Shown piece after piece: positions 25,336-34,412 of a DNA stretch of 64,000 nucleotides. Source of the DNA: Bhargavaea massiliensis (GTDB lineage Bacteria > Bacillota > Bacilli > Bacillales_A > Planococcaceae); contig NZ_JAHBCJ010000001.1 of NCBI RefSeq assembly GCF_018390575.1, positions 434,001 through 498,000 of the forward strand. The letters are read 5' to 3'. A program made the position numbers and the translations under genes. The notes under the pieces are model-generated. The model did no database searches. It saw only the letters and a list, made by a program, of their open reading frames with translations, and was not told the DNA's origin. The stretch's first letter is position 1; every line of letters begins with the position of its first letter.

Positions 25336-26384
25336 TGGTTCCCCTCCGTTGATTGTAGATATCCCTCAAATGCTTCCATCATCGGGTACGCGCCTTCCGA
25401 CTTGTTCGAGGCCGCGGTGAACACCGCTCCTGACGCCGGATAAATGGCGGAATGGAAGCTGACACCCGGGTCGTAGCCCATGACATGGATTCGTTCGGCG
25501 CGTCCGTCTTCCATGTCGACCCAGACCCCGTATCCATATCCGTCGCCGTCCTCGTCCTCCGCGTGCCGGGTAAGCAAATTCGCGGTGAGTTCTTCCCCGA
25601 GCAGGCGTCTTCCGAGAAGCGCATCCCAGAACTTGTGCATGTCCGGCACGGTCGTGAATGCCCCTCCGTCGGAACCGCCCTGTACCGGAAGCGAGTAGAC
25701 ATTCGTCCTCCATGTTCCGTCTTCTTCATCAATATAGCCGGTGGCCGTGTTGTTCGGCAGGCGGTCGAGCGGCCAGTAACCGGAATCCTTCATGCCGGCA
25801 GGCTGGAATATGTGCTTCTCCACATAGTCGGTGAAACGCATGCCGCTCGCCTGCTCGACGACCAGTCCGAGCAGGATGTAGCCCGCATTGTTGTAGTGAA
25901 ACCGCTCGCCCGGCAAAAACATCATTCCGCGGTCGCGGAAAAGCGGCAGAAAATCCTTCAGGCTGCGAATTGTGTACATCGGAAGTTCCTTCCACAGTTC
26001 CTCAAAGTCGTCCATCACCGCTTCGTCAAAGTAATCCGGCACGCCGGACGTATGCGTCAGGAGCTGATGAATGGTGATGTTCCGGTCAATATTCAGGAAC
26101 GTTTCGTCCAGACATGCCGCAAGTGTCGATTCCAGAGTGAGCTTTCCATCCTCCACAAGCCGGAGGATGGCGACAGCTGTGAACACCTTGCAGCCCGATG
26201 CAATGCCAAACTTTGTGTCCGGCCGGTTCTTCCGCTCCCCGGACCTGTCGGCCAGACCCCATGCAAATGTCCGGACTGCGGCGTCTCCCGTGTCTGCTCC
26301 GGCAGCTCCGGAGAAATCCCCGTCTTCTGCAGCTTGATCTAGCCTGTATTCCATCGTCTCTTCTTTTCTTGGTGCGGTTTTCAT
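25332..26384 (-). CDS. Serine hydrolase, beta-lactamase class C/PBP-like
   Basis: A 350-residue protein of the esterase/beta-lactamase C family. The active-site motifs are S63-x-x-K66 (ASGCK) and Y164-x-N166 (HYNNAGY). No signal peptide is evident, so it is probably cytoplasmic and more likely an esterase or peptidase than a drug-resistance enzyme. GGGGGA six bases before the ATG at 26384 supports that start; an ATG at 26354 is weaker. Confidence 0.82.
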   Translation of the reverse strand: MKTAPRKEETMEYRLDQAAEDGDFSGAAGADTGDAAVRTFAWGLADRSGERKNRPDTKFGIASGCKVFTAVAILRLVEDGKLTLESTLAACLDETFLNIDRNITIHQLLTHTSGVPDYFDEAVMDDFEELWKELPMYTIRSLKDFLPLFRDRGMMFLPGERFHYNNAGYILLGLVVEQASGMRFTDYVEKHIFQPAGMKDSGYWPLDRLPNNTATGYIDEEDGTWRTNVYSLPVQGGSDGGAFTTVPDMHKFWDALLGRRLLGEELTANLLTRHAEDEDGDGYGYGVWVDMEDGRAERIHVMGYDPGVSFHSAIYPASGAVFTAASNKSEGAYPMMEAFEGYLQSTEGNQ

Positions 26385-26451
26385 GAATATTCCCCCATCT
26401 ATACTCAGTCCTTTATTTACTGTTCGACTTAAACGGCCGGCAGCCCTTTAC

Positions 26452-26505
26452 TCAATTAAGAACTTTTTTCGGCAGCTTGCCTAGCAGGGTGTACGCCGGT
26501 TTCAT
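26452..26505 (-). CDS. Possible small ORF of 17 residues
   Basis: A short frame reads MKPAYTLLGKLPKKVLN, preceded four bases upstream by the strong site GGAGGTG. It lies alone in the 269-base gap between the serine hydrolase and methyltransferase genes. The ribosome site is the main evidence. It could be a basic leader peptide, a small protein or a relic of a larger gene. Confidence 0.3.
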   Translation of the reverse strand: MKPAYTLLGKLPKKVLN

Positions 26506-26653
26506 GGGGCACCTCCGAGTTGTTGTTATCTCCATTATAGGAATCGGCCAGTGCTGCGATCAGTGGTTTGTGTCATGGAACCGGATGACAAAAGTCATGA
26601 TATTCATCATGGCGGACCGGCGGTATACTGGAAGTGAAAAGGGGGTGGCTTCT

Positions 26654-27499
26654 TTGACAGTTCGGCTGATCAAAGAATTGTTGGCCTGCATGGCGACGGA
26701 TCCGCAGAACGCAGAAATCCAGGAAGTTCAGACGGCTCATCGGCTGCGGATTGCCCGGGCATGGGATATCCGGGAAGGCGAGCGGATTCTCGAAATCGGT
26801 TGCGGCCAGGGGGATATGACGGCGGTGCTCGCCCATCTTGCCGGGCCGGAAGGTTTTGTCCATGGCATTGATATCGGGCCGGAATCCTACGGGGCCCCAT
26901 ACACGCTCGGGCAAGCGGCAGCTGTCCTGTCCGCCTCCCCGCTGGGCGGTCGGATCCGGATGGATTTCAGCACGGACGTACTGTCTCCGGAGCTAACGTT
27001 TGGGAAAAGCACATTTGACCGCGTCGTGCTTGCTCACAGTTCCTGGTACATGGATTCCAGAGAAACGCTGGAACAAATCCTGAAACAGGCGAAAGAATGG
27101 GCACCGAAACTCTCAGTTGCCGAATGGGATGTCCGGATCGGCGATATTGGGCAATATGCTCATCTGTTATCCGTCCTTATCCAGGCGCAGCTCGAGGCAT
27201 TTAAAACGGACAGCATGTCAAATATCAGGACGATGTTTGCGGCTGATGATCTGAGGGAGATTGCACGATCTGCGGGATGGCACATTTCTGACGAGCATGT
27301 CCTCACGGCAGAACGCATGCAGGACGGCGAATGGGAAGCCGCATACGTGCTGCAAAATCTCGAGACGGACATCGTACAACTTTCCGGTCTCCCAACCGCA
27401 CTCGGGCCTTTGCTCCTTTCCCAACAGGCGCTGCTCCGGGATGCGGCGGAGCGGCACGGCATCCGCCCGCTCGACGTCTTTGCATTCAGCGCAAACTGA
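26654..27499 (+). CDS. SAM-dependent methyltransferase
   Basis: A 281-residue protein with motif I RILEIGCGQGDMTAVL, motif II GFVHGIDIG and the later DRVVLAHSSWYM. I place the start at a TTG (26654) because GGGGGTGG lies five bases before it; the frame is open further upstream (ATG 26609, ATG 26477) but without a comparable site. Substrate unknown; no linked pathway genes. Confidence 0.8.
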   Translation: MTVRLIKELLACMATDPQNAEIQEVQTAHRLRIARAWDIREGERILEIGCGQGDMTAVLAHLAGPEGFVHGIDIGPESYGAPYTLGQAAAVLSASPLGGRIRMDFSTDVLSPELTFGKSTFDRVVLAHSSWYMDSRETLEQILKQAKEWAPKLSVAEWDVRIGDIGQYAHLLSVLIQAQLEAFKTDSMSNIRTMFAADDLREIARSAGWHISDEHVLTAERMQDGEWEAAYVLQNLETDIVQLSGLPTALGPLLLSQQALLRDAAERHGIRPLDVFAFSAN

Positions 27500-27532
27500 A
27501 ACGAGCCGCCCGGGTGCTTCCGGACGGCTCGT
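27500..27532. terminator. Bidirectional terminator
   Basis: ACGAGCCGCCCGG pairs with CCGGACGGCTCGT between two convergent genes; the minus-strand side is followed by TTTCAG. Confidence 0.75.
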
Positions 27533-27536
27533 GTTA

Positions 27537-28457
27537 TTAAGTAAGCTGGCTTCGATGCCAGTCGGTCATCCTGTTCTGCAGTCGGATACCCGGCAGGTTC
27601 CCCTCCTCGGCATTCCAGCATGCGGACAGGACGGTCATCGCGATGCAGGCACGGAAAAGCCGTTCCCTGCCGACCGGAAGCCGGGCGAGCATGATGGACG
27701 TGCGCAGGGCAAGCGTTTCTTCGAGCGGTTTTCCTTCCAGCTCATTGTAGAGGTAAGGCGCCAGGTCACAGGCGGGGTCGCCCGCATAGCCGTGCGGATC
27801 GATTGCCATCCAGCCGCGCTCCTCGTCCAGCAGGATATTCTGGTGATGGAGGTCGCCGTGGAGCAATTCTGTCCGGCCATGCTCGTCCAGCCAGCGGAAG
27901 CATTCCTCCGCAAGTGCGACATGCTGCACCGGAACCGGACCGCCACCCGGATGCGAAGCCCGGTATTTGGCGAACGCCTCCAGCCCCATCCTGCCGACCG
28001 GGCGTATTTCCGCGCCATCCGGAAGCGGCCGGCGGATTCGTCTCCACACTCCGCAGAACTGCTCCGCCGCTTTTCTTTCATCCCGGACCGTCCGGAGCAT
28101 GACACCGGGGGACAGCCGCTCGATCAGCTGCACCCCGTCTTCCGGGACGGCACGGAGGAGACGGGCACATCCGTCTCCTCCATAAGCCGTCGTGGCCAGA
28201 ATCTCATTCCGGCTGTCCTCTGTCGGCACACTGATCTTCAGCACGGCTTCTGTCCCGTCCGCACAGGTCACGAAAAGCACATAGTTGTAAGACAGATTTG
28301 GTGCAGGACCCTGCACAGTCAGCCCCCACTCCCGCGTGTAACGAAATACCGTCTCTCCAAGTCCCTCCAGATAGGTTCTCCCCGCCTGCCCGAAGACGGC
28401 AAGCATCCGTTCTCTAAACTCTTGCGGCGGATCGGGCAACTGGTTGAATGGTTTCAT
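27537..28457 (-). CDS. Aminoglycoside phosphotransferase-like kinase, APH(6)/Hur family
   Basis: A 306-residue kinase-fold protein. The catalytic loop LLHGDLHHQNILLD and the metal motif AIDPHGYAGDPACD are those of the streptomycin-6-kinase and hydroxyurea-kinase group. The start at 28457 follows GGGAGG by seven bases. Environmental Bacillota often carry such genes without clear resistance, so a resistance phenotype is not implied. Confidence 0.82.
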   Translation of the reverse strand: MKPFNQLPDPPQEFRERMLAVFGQAGRTYLEGLGETVFRYTREWGLTVQGPAPNLSYNYVLFVTCADGTEAVLKISVPTEDSRNEILATTAYGGDGCARLLRAVPEDGVQLIERLSPGVMLRTVRDERKAAEQFCGVWRRIRRPLPDGAEIRPVGRMGLEAFAKYRASHPGGGPVPVQHVALAEECFRWLDEHGRTELLHGDLHHQNILLDEERGWMAIDPHGYAGDPACDLAPYLYNELEGKPLEETLALRTSIMLARLPVGRERLFRACIAMTVLSACWNAEEGNLPGIRLQNRMTDWHRSQLT

Positions 28458-28603
28458 ATACTGCCTCCCGCCCCACAATTCTTCATTCATTGAAATGTAT
28501 ACAATATGCAAACAGGTGCATGTTCAATCTTAAATCCCTCAAGGGTATTATGCAATATATTGTCTGAAAACACTTTCATATCCGGATTCCGGAAAAACCC
28601 AGT

Positions 28604-28609
28604 TATAAT
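28604..28609 (+). promoter_or_regulatory. -10 element for the LysE-family gene
   Basis: A consensus TATAAT lies 40 bases before the ATG; the -35 region is weak. A single perfect DnaA box (TTATTCACA, 28609-28617) overlaps it. Confidence 0.4.
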
Positions 28610-28648
28610 TATTCACAACTACTACATAACGGAAGGAAGGTTTTTGAG

Positions 28649-29269
28649 ATGGACGGACTCCTGGGATACATTACAATTGCGGCGATGATCGTCATTATGC
28701 CGGGTGCGGACACGATTCTGCTTGTCCGCAATACCCTGAGCCACGGGACGAAGGCCGGCCGGTATTCGACGTTGGGCATGGCGACGGGCCTCCTGTTCTG
28801 GACGCTCATCGCGGTGCTCGGGCTGGCCGTCGTCATCGCGAAGTCGGTCGTGCTCTTCACGATCATCAAGTACCTCGGGGCCGCCTATCTGATCTTCCTC
28901 GGCATCAGAAGCCTGTTCACGAAAAACCTTCTTTCCATGGAAGAACTGGAAGCGGACACTCCGGCCGTGACGAAATCCTATCATAAGGAATCGTTCAGAC
29001 AGGGGCTCCTCAGCAACGTCTTTAACCCGAAAACCGTCATTGCCTATGTGACCATCATGCCGCAATTCATCAATTTGGAAGGCAATGTGCCGGAGCAGCT
29101 GATCATCCTCGGCCTCATCCTGACGGGGCTTGCGGTCGGATGGTTCTTCACTCTCGTCTTCATCATGGATCATGCCAAGCGCTGGCTGAACAACGCCCGG
29201 TTCCAGAACGGCTTTATGAAGGCGGCAGGCGCCCTCCTTGTCGGCTTCGGAATCAAGACGGCACTTTAA
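28649..29269 (+). CDS. LysE-family amino acid exporter
   Basis: A 206-residue membrane protein with about six hydrophobic helices. The N-terminal MPGADTILLVRNTLSHGTKAGRYSTLG is the signature of the LysE/RhtB family, which exports amino acids. The ATG has GGAAGGAAGG upstream. The substrate is unknown. Confidence 0.88.
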   Translation: MDGLLGYITIAAMIVIMPGADTILLVRNTLSHGTKAGRYSTLGMATGLLFWTLIAVLGLAVVIAKSVVLFTIIKYLGAAYLIFLGIRSLFTKNLLSMEELEADTPAVTKSYHKESFRQGLLSNVFNPKTVIAYVTIMPQFINLEGNVPEQLIILGLILTGLAVGWFFTLVFIMDHAKRWLNNARFQNGFMKAAGALLVGFGIKTAL

Positions 29270-29343
29270 CTCGATCTATCTGACTGGCAAGGGTTCCCGC
29301 CCTTGCCGGTTTTCTTTATACTGGAAAAAAGGGGGCGACCAGG

Positions 29344-29616
29344 ATGGGTTGGGTCGATTTCACGTTGGTTTTGGCGATGGCGTTGGTGTCGGGGGCCATT
29401 GCGGCGCTGATCTGGACGACAGTTTATTTGAATAGCCGGCGGAATGGATGGATTCTGCTGGCTGTCCTTGTGTTTCTCGGTGTCAGTCAGATGATCAATG
29501 CATTTCAACTCTCCTTCGCAGCCGGTCTGGTGCTGTTGGTGATCTATGCCTCCCTTGCCCTGCTGTCGGTCCGCCGGATCAGCATGCGGCAAACAAAAGA
29601 GACATCCGGGAATTAG
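29344..29616 (+). CDS. Small membrane protein
   Basis: A 90-residue protein with three hydrophobic segments (about residues 5-28, 36-52, 57-76) and a basic tail. GGGGGCGACC precedes the ATG. No family was recognised; possibly co-transcribed with the LysE gene 74 bases upstream. Its last codons run into the terminator shared with bioB. Confidence 0.6.
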   Translation: MGWVDFTLVLAMALVSGAIAALIWTTVYLNSRRNGWILLAVLVFLGVSQMINAFQLSFAAGLVLLVIYASLALLSVRRISMRQTKETSGN

Positions 29617-29642
29617 TGTCACTCCCAGATGTCTCTCTTTTC
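29595..29642. terminator. Bidirectional terminator between the small membrane gene and bioB
   Basis: AAAAGAGACATC and GATGTCTCTCTTTT arms are flanked by A- and T-runs, serving both convergent genes. Confidence 0.85.
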
Positions 29643-29651
29643 GTTTTCTGC

Positions 29652-30641
29652 TCAGACCGGCTCCGCCATTTTCGGCATCTCGATCTCAAATCCGAGATCC
29701 TGGAGCATTTTAAAGTCGCTGTTTTCTTCCTGGCCCTCCGTCGTCAAGTAGTCGCCGACAAAGATGCTGTTCGCGGCATACAGGCCGAGCGGCTGCAGGG
29801 AGCGGAGGTTGACTTCCCGTCCGCCGGAGATGCGGATCTCTTTTGTCGGGTTGAGATAACGGAAGAGGGCAAGCACCTTCAGGCAATAACGCGGATTCAG
29901 CTCGTCCGTGCCTTCCAGTTTTGTCCCGTCGATGGCATGGAGGAAGTTGACCGGAATCGAATCAGCATCCAGTGCGCGCAGCGACCGTGCGATATCGATG
30001 ACATCCTCCTTTGTCTCCTTCATGCCGATGATGGCACCGGAGCACGGGGACATGCCGTTGCGCTTCGCCATCTCGACCGTGCCCACCCGGTCTGCGTATG
30101 TATGTGAGGTCGTGATGAAATCATGATGGCGCTCGGATGTGTTCAGGTTATGGTTGTACCGGTCGACGCCCGCTTCCTTGAGCTTGGCTGCCTGCTCTTC
30201 TTTCAAAATTCCGAGGCAGGCGCATACGGTCAGTCCGTACTTTTCTTTGATCTCCTCGACCGCCTCGCTGACAACATGGACGTCTTTCGTTGTCGGGCCG
30301 CGGCCGCTTGCCACGATGCAGTACGTGCCGGCCTTGTTTTCATACGCCCTCCGCGCACCTTCGAGAATCTGTTCCTTTGTGATGAACGGATACTTCTCGA
30401 TCGGTGCGGTGGAGTCCCTGGACTGGGCGCAGTAGCCGCAGTTTTCCGGGCAGTAGCCGCTTTTTGCGTTGATGATCATGTTGAGCTTCACTTTTTTCCC
30501 GTAGTAATGCTTGCGGATCGTAAATGCCCCGTGCAGCAGCGGCAGGAGATTGTCATCATCCGTCTCCAGGATCGCCATGGCTTCCTCATCCGTCAAAACC
30601 TTTCCCCCGATTACTTCTTCTGCAAGCGTCTGCCAGTTCAT
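29652..30641 (-). CDS. bioB: Biotin synthase
   Basis: A radical-SAM enzyme inserting sulfur into dethiobiotin. The [4Fe-4S] cysteines are C64, C68 and C71 (YCPENCGYC), and later motifs (NLNTSERHH, RISGGRE) fit BioB, including the arginine-containing [2Fe-2S] site. The 329-residue length is typical. It overlaps bioY by four bases. Other bio genes are absent here, so dethiobiotin is made elsewhere or imported. Confidence 0.97.
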   Translation of the reverse strand: MNWQTLAEEVIGGKVLTDEEAMAILETDDDNLLPLLHGAFTIRKHYYGKKVKLNMIINAKSGYCPENCGYCAQSRDSTAPIEKYPFITKEQILEGARRAYENKAGTYCIVASGRGPTTKDVHVVSEAVEEIKEKYGLTVCACLGILKEEQAAKLKEAGVDRYNHNLNTSERHHDFITTSHTYADRVGTVEMAKRNGMSPCSGAIIGMKETKEDVIDIARSLRALDADSIPVNFLHAIDGTKLEGTDELNPRYCLKVLALFRYLNPTKEIRISGGREVNLRSLQPLGLYAANSIFVGDYLTTEGQEENSDFKMLQDLGFEIEMPKMAEPV

Positions 30642-31255
30642 CGCACTTCCCCCTCATTGACTTTAATCGGAATGATCTTCAGCACTTTCTGCATCCGGAA
30701 GGCGAAGAACCCGGCCAGCACCGCAAGCAGGATGTCCTTCGGCAGCGGAGGCATCATCCAGGCCCATGCCATCCAGTAGGAAAAGCCTTCCGGCGCGCCG
30801 AACCACAGATTATAGGCCGCGTACATCCAATTTGTTCCAAACAGATAGTTGATCGCCGTCGCCACCAGAGCGGCGATGACAAATGATTTGAGCGTCCCCC
30901 TGCGCTCAACGATTTTCCCCGCCACATAGGCAATCAGGATAAACGACACGATAAACCCGAAAGTCGGCGAAACGAGCGACGAAGCCCCTCCGCCGAACCG
31001 GGCAAAGACCGGCGCGCCTGCCAGCCCGATCATCATATACACCGTGCAGGCCACAGCCCCTTTCCGGCTGCCCAGGATCAGTCCTGCCAGGACGGCGAAA
31101 AATGTCTGGAGCGTGATCGGCACGCCCCCGACGACGAGAAACGGCGCAAACGATGTGATGTTGGCCCCGATCATCATCAGTGTCGCGAACAGCGCACAGT
31201 GGACAAGATCAAGCGGCTGCCATCGTGCCTGGGATCTGGTTGCGGTTGCTTGCAT
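30638..31255 (-). CDS. bioY: Biotin ECF transporter S component BioY
   Basis: A 205-residue membrane protein with six predicted helices that binds biotin and docks on the ECF module. The family motif GGVPITLQTFFAVLAGLILGSRKG is clear, as is GLAGAPVFARFGGG. I choose the ATG at 31255, after GGAGGGGG; it is the first gene of bioY-bioB, controlled by BirA sites. Confidence 0.95.
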   Translation of the reverse strand: MQATATRSQARWQPLDLVHCALFATLMMIGANITSFAPFLVVGGVPITLQTFFAVLAGLILGSRKGAVACTVYMMIGLAGAPVFARFGGGASSLVSPTFGFIVSFILIAYVAGKIVERRGTLKSFVIAALVATAINYLFGTNWMYAAYNLWFGAPEGFSYWMAWAWMMPPLPKDILLAVLAGFFAFRMQKVLKIIPIKVNEGEVR

Positions 31256-31275
31256 GATTGTTTTCCCCCTCCACA

Positions 31276-31366
31276 TTAGTTAACTCAAAAAATAATATTG
31301 TTAACACAAATATCATAGATAGAGAAACGACCATTAGTCAACCTAAAATTCGTTTAAGTTAACCCT
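31276..31366 (-). promoter_or_regulatory. bioYB promoter with two BirA operators
   Basis: Two GTTAAC/GT(T/C)AAC inverted pairs with 15-base spacers are at 31279-31305 and 31337-31363. This fits the Bacillota biotin operator (GTTAAC-N15-GTTAAC). A promoter TTGACT (31341-31336), 18 bases, TATGAT (31317-31312) has its -35 inside the upstream operator and its -10 just before the downstream one, so holo-BirA should block it. Confidence 0.88.
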
Positions 31367-31420
31367 TATTACCTTGTGTGTGGCTATCCTCTTTCGTTAA
31401 GATGAAGGAAGGTGATGAAA

Positions 31421-32182
31421 ATGAAACCGAAGATTTATATGAATAATCCTGTTCTTGCCGGCATGACGATGAAAGATCCGGCGCTACCCGAAGCGAATAA
31501 TATGGCGCTCCATTCCTGCCGGGACTCGAAAGCGATCCTGGAAAACCGCCGGGCCCTGGCAGAATGGGCCGGCGTGCCACTTTCCAGGTTTGTGCTTGCG
31601 GGGCAGACGCACAGCGACCATTTCCATAAAGTGACCACGGAGGACTTTGGCCGCGGGGCTGACCGTGCCGATACTGCGATACCGGACACCGACGCGCTTT
31701 ACACCTTTGAGCCGGATGTGCTGATCGGAAGCTTTACTGCGGACTGCGTGCCGGTTATCTTCTCTGACGAGCGGACCGGCCTGATTGGCGTAATCCATTC
31801 CGGCTGGCAGGGCACCATCAAGGAAATTACGCCAAAGCTGTTCAGGCATCTCCGGGACTTGGAAGGCTGCAATCCCGCGGATTTCCGCGTGCAGCTCGGT
31901 GCCGCGCTCAGCCAGGAAAAGTTCGAAGTGGACCGGGATGTATATGAGAAGTTCAAGGCACTCGGCTATGCCGGCGATTTCATCGACTACAATGATGCAA
32001 CCGGCAAATGGCATATCGACAATCAGAAGACGGTCGAAACCCAGCTCCTGCAGGCCGGCATTCCGGCTGGCCGGATCACGATTGACCGCACCTGCACGTT
32101 CAAAAGCCCCGACGGCTTCTCGTACCGGGAGGACAAGAAGGCGGGGCGCCACCTGAGCTTTATCGTGAAGAAAAAAAGCTGA
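31421..32182 (+). CDS. PgeF/YfiH (polyphenol oxidase/laccase-domain) family protein
   Basis: A 253-residue member of the DUF152 family, which is now linked to purine nucleoside cleavage and to correcting peptidoglycan precursors. The metal/active-site residues are visible: Q-THSD in GQTHSDHFHKV, the cysteine in FTADCVPVIF and the histidine in IHSGWQGT. An almost complete AAGGAGGTGAT-like site positions the start at 31421 rather than the GTG or ATG just upstream. The bio promoter fires the other way. Confidence 0.85.
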   Translation: MKPKIYMNNPVLAGMTMKDPALPEANNMALHSCRDSKAILENRRALAEWAGVPLSRFVLAGQTHSDHFHKVTTEDFGRGADRADTAIPDTDALYTFEPDVLIGSFTADCVPVIFSDERTGLIGVIHSGWQGTIKEITPKLFRHLRDLEGCNPADFRVQLGAALSQEKFEVDRDVYEKFKALGYAGDFIDYNDATGKWHIDNQKTVETQLLQAGIPAGRITIDRTCTFKSPDGFSYREDKKAGRHLSFIVKKKS

Positions 32183-32186
32183 ATCC

Positions 32187-32215
32187 ATCCGTCCGGCAGA
32201 TCCGGGCGGATTTTT
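32187..32215. terminator. Bidirectional terminator
   Basis: ATCCGTCCGG and CCGGGCGGAT arms with a following T-run lie between the convergent pgeF-like and TPR genes. Confidence 0.7.
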
Positions 32216-32218
32216 CAT

Positions 32219-32704
32219 TCATATCCAGGTACGGTCCAGCTTGTCTGCGTAAAAGCGGATCGCCTTTTCGTAACTGCGGATAGCCGGATCCGATGTGGTA
32301 TCAGCCAGACTGGCCAGGAGAAGCTCCATTGCTTCTGAATGCCGGCCGAGGTTGTGAAGCACCATGGCATGAAACACCTGAAGGGCGCGGTTTTGCGGGA
32401 ACTCTTGCCTTCCGCGGCAAAAGACCTGATGCGACTTCCGGTATTCACCGAGCGTCCTGTATGTACTGCCGAGTCCCAGATAGGCGCCTTCCAGGTCTTT
32501 TCCTGAAAGGCCCGTCCGGATGGCCGCCTCATAGTAAGGCACGGCCGAAGCCTCTTCTCCGAGCACATCAAAACTCCACGCTGCCTGATATTGAATCTCC
32601 GGAATATCGGGATGTTTCTTGGCAAGTACCATCAACAGTTCATTAGATTCCTTTAGCCGCCCTTCCTTCCGGAGCCTGACGGCCTTTCCGATTTCTTCTC
32701 TCAA
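32219..32704 (-). CDS. Tetratricopeptide repeat protein
   Basis: A 161-residue helical protein with TPR-like repeats (EIQYQAAWSFDVLGEEASAVPYYEAAI, AYLGLGSTYRTLGEYRKSHQVF, HAMVLHNLGRHSEAMELL). I prefer a TTG start at 32704, five bases after AGGGGGAGG; the ATG ten codons upstream has no site. It is transcribed away from the citrate sensor gene. Function unknown. Confidence 0.78.
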   Translation of the reverse strand: MREEIGKAVRLRKEGRLKESNELLMVLAKKHPDIPEIQYQAAWSFDVLGEEASAVPYYEAAIRTGLSGKDLEGAYLGLGSTYRTLGEYRKSHQVFCRGRQEFPQNRALQVFHAMVLHNLGRHSEAMELLLASLADTTSDPAIRSYEKAIRFYADKLDRTWI

Positions 32705-32798
32705 AGTATTCCTCCCCCTTCTTTGTACCCTCATGACGTTCAGCTATAATTAAAAGACAGATCTTCCTCATACGGAAGGGGAAAGGAGGCCGCCAGCC

Positions 32799-34412
32799 TT
32801 GGTAAAAGAAAAAACCATCTCCGGGTGGATCCGGGACAGGCGGTTCAGCCTGAGAGGAAAAATGATTCTGCTGATCAGCCTGCTGATTGGAGCGGCCTCC
32901 CTCCTATTCGCTTTTCTCCTGCACGACCTCATCTCGGATACGATCGAGGATCAGGTCGGCAAGCGGGCGCTCGGCATCGCACACAGTGTTGCTGAGATTC
33001 CTGAACTGCAGGATGCCTTTGCACTGGAAAACCCTGCCGCCGTCATTCAGGACATCGTTACGCCCATCCTGGAAAAGACAGAAGCGGAGTTCATCGTCGT
33101 CGGCAACCGGGAAGGCATCCGATATTCCCATCCTGATCCGGAGAAAATCGGAGGCGAAATGGTCGGTGGCGACAATGAGCGCGCCCTTCGATTCGGCGAA
33201 TCCTATATTTCAAAAAAGAGAGGCACACTGGGACTGTCGATCCGCGGAAAGGTTCCGGTCTATCATGAGGGTGAGATCGTCGGCGTCGTATCGGTCGGCA
33301 TCCTGAACGACAGCGTGCAGACCCTGATTGAACAGAAAGCACGCTCCCTCTGGATGACGCTCGGCATCGTCCTGTTGATCGGGATCGTCGGTGCCGTTCT
33401 CATTTCCAACTACATCAAGCGTCTGCTGGGCAACAAGGAGCCGGAAGAAATCTCCGATCTGTATACGCGGCAGGAAGCCATTCTCCAATCAACACACGAA
33501 GGCATTCTCGCAACGGATGGAGACGGACGGATAACTCTCATCAACACGGCAGCAAGCGAGATCCTGAACGGCAGTTCGGATGCTGTCCTGGGTGGCTCCG
33601 TCCGCCGGCTCCTTCCCCAGAACATCGAACTTGGCCGATCCTATCAAGGAAAGGAAATGGTGCTCGGCAACCAGACAGTCCTGGCCAATCAGACACCGAT
33701 TTCGGAAAGCGGGGCATATGCAGGATCCGTCATCACCTTTCAAAGAAAGAGCGAAATCCAGAAAATCACGGAAGAGCTCTCGAGGATCCGGCAATATGCA
33801 AATGCGCAGCGGGCGCAGACCCATGAGCACTCGAATAAGATGCACATCATCCTTGGGCTGCTGATGAACGGACGTCCGGATGAAGCCATTGACTACATCC
33901 GTAAAGAAAACAATGCCCAGCACAGTCAGCTCAAGTTCCTGGAAGATCGCCTTTCCGATCCCCTCATACAGGCCCTCCTGCAGGGCAAGCAGATCCGGGC
34001 GGTGGAACTCGGCGTCACGCTGTCCATCAACCCGGACAGCAGGCTGTCCCATGAATTTTCTGAAGTTCGCCAAGATGCCGTCCTGACCGCACTCGGCAAC
34101 GTGATCGAAAACGCTTTTGATGCCGTTCGCGGTAAAGCCGGCGGGGAACGTGCCGTCTCGGTTTACTTCACTGACCTGGGAAACGATGTGCTGTTCGAGG
34201 TCGAAGATACGGGAGGCGGCGTCGCCCCAGGCAGTTTCAAGCACTTGTTCGAACAGGGTTTCTCCACTAAGTACGGGGAGGGCCGGGGCATCGGCCTCGC
34301 CCTCTCCAGGCAGTCACTGACGGAAGTCGGCGGCGAAATCACTTATGAAGAAGGGGAAGCCGGAGCCTGCTTCATCATCAGCATCCCGAAAGAAGAGGAG
34401 GAAGATTCATGA
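32799..34412 (+). CDS. Sensor histidine kinase of the CitA/DcuS family
   Basis: A 537-residue membrane sensor for citrate or a C4-dicarboxylate. TM1 is at about 22-42, an extracellular sCache/PASp domain follows, TM2 is at 184-205, a cytoplasmic PAS at about 225-310, then the H-box HEHSNKMHIILGLL (phospho-His H342) and an HATPase domain with DTGGGVAPG and GRGIGLAL. The start is TTG with AAGGAGG nine bases upstream. The stop overlaps the regulator gene by four bases. Confidence 0.92.
   Translation: MVKEKTISGWIRDRRFSLRGKMILLISLLIGAASLLFAFLLHDLISDTIEDQVGKRALGIAHSVAEIPELQDAFALENPAAVIQDIVTPILEKTEAEFIVVGNREGIRYSHPDPEKIGGEMVGGDNERALRFGESYISKKRGTLGLSIRGKVPVYHEGEIVGVVSVGILNDSVQTLIEQKARSLWMTLGIVLLIGIVGAVLISNYIKRLLGNKEPEEISDLYTRQEAILQSTHEGILATDGDGRITLINTAASEILNGSSDAVLGGSVRRLLPQNIELGRSYQGKEMVLGNQTVLANQTPISESGAYAGSVITFQRKSEIQKITEELSRIRQYANAQRAQTHEHSNKMHIILGLLMNGRPDEAIDYIRKENNAQHSQLKFLEDRLSDPLIQALLQGKQIRAVELGVTLSINPDSRLSHEFSEVRQDAVLTALGNVIENAFDAVRGKAGGERAVSVYFTDLGNDVLFEVEDTGGGVAPGSFKHLFEQGFSTKYGEGRGIGLALSRQSLTEVGGEITYEEGEAGACFIISIPKEEEEDS

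Noticed and set aside
28609-28617. Single TTATTCACA DnaA box upstream of the LysE-family gene
   Set aside because: Isolated boxes occur by chance; no second box nearby.
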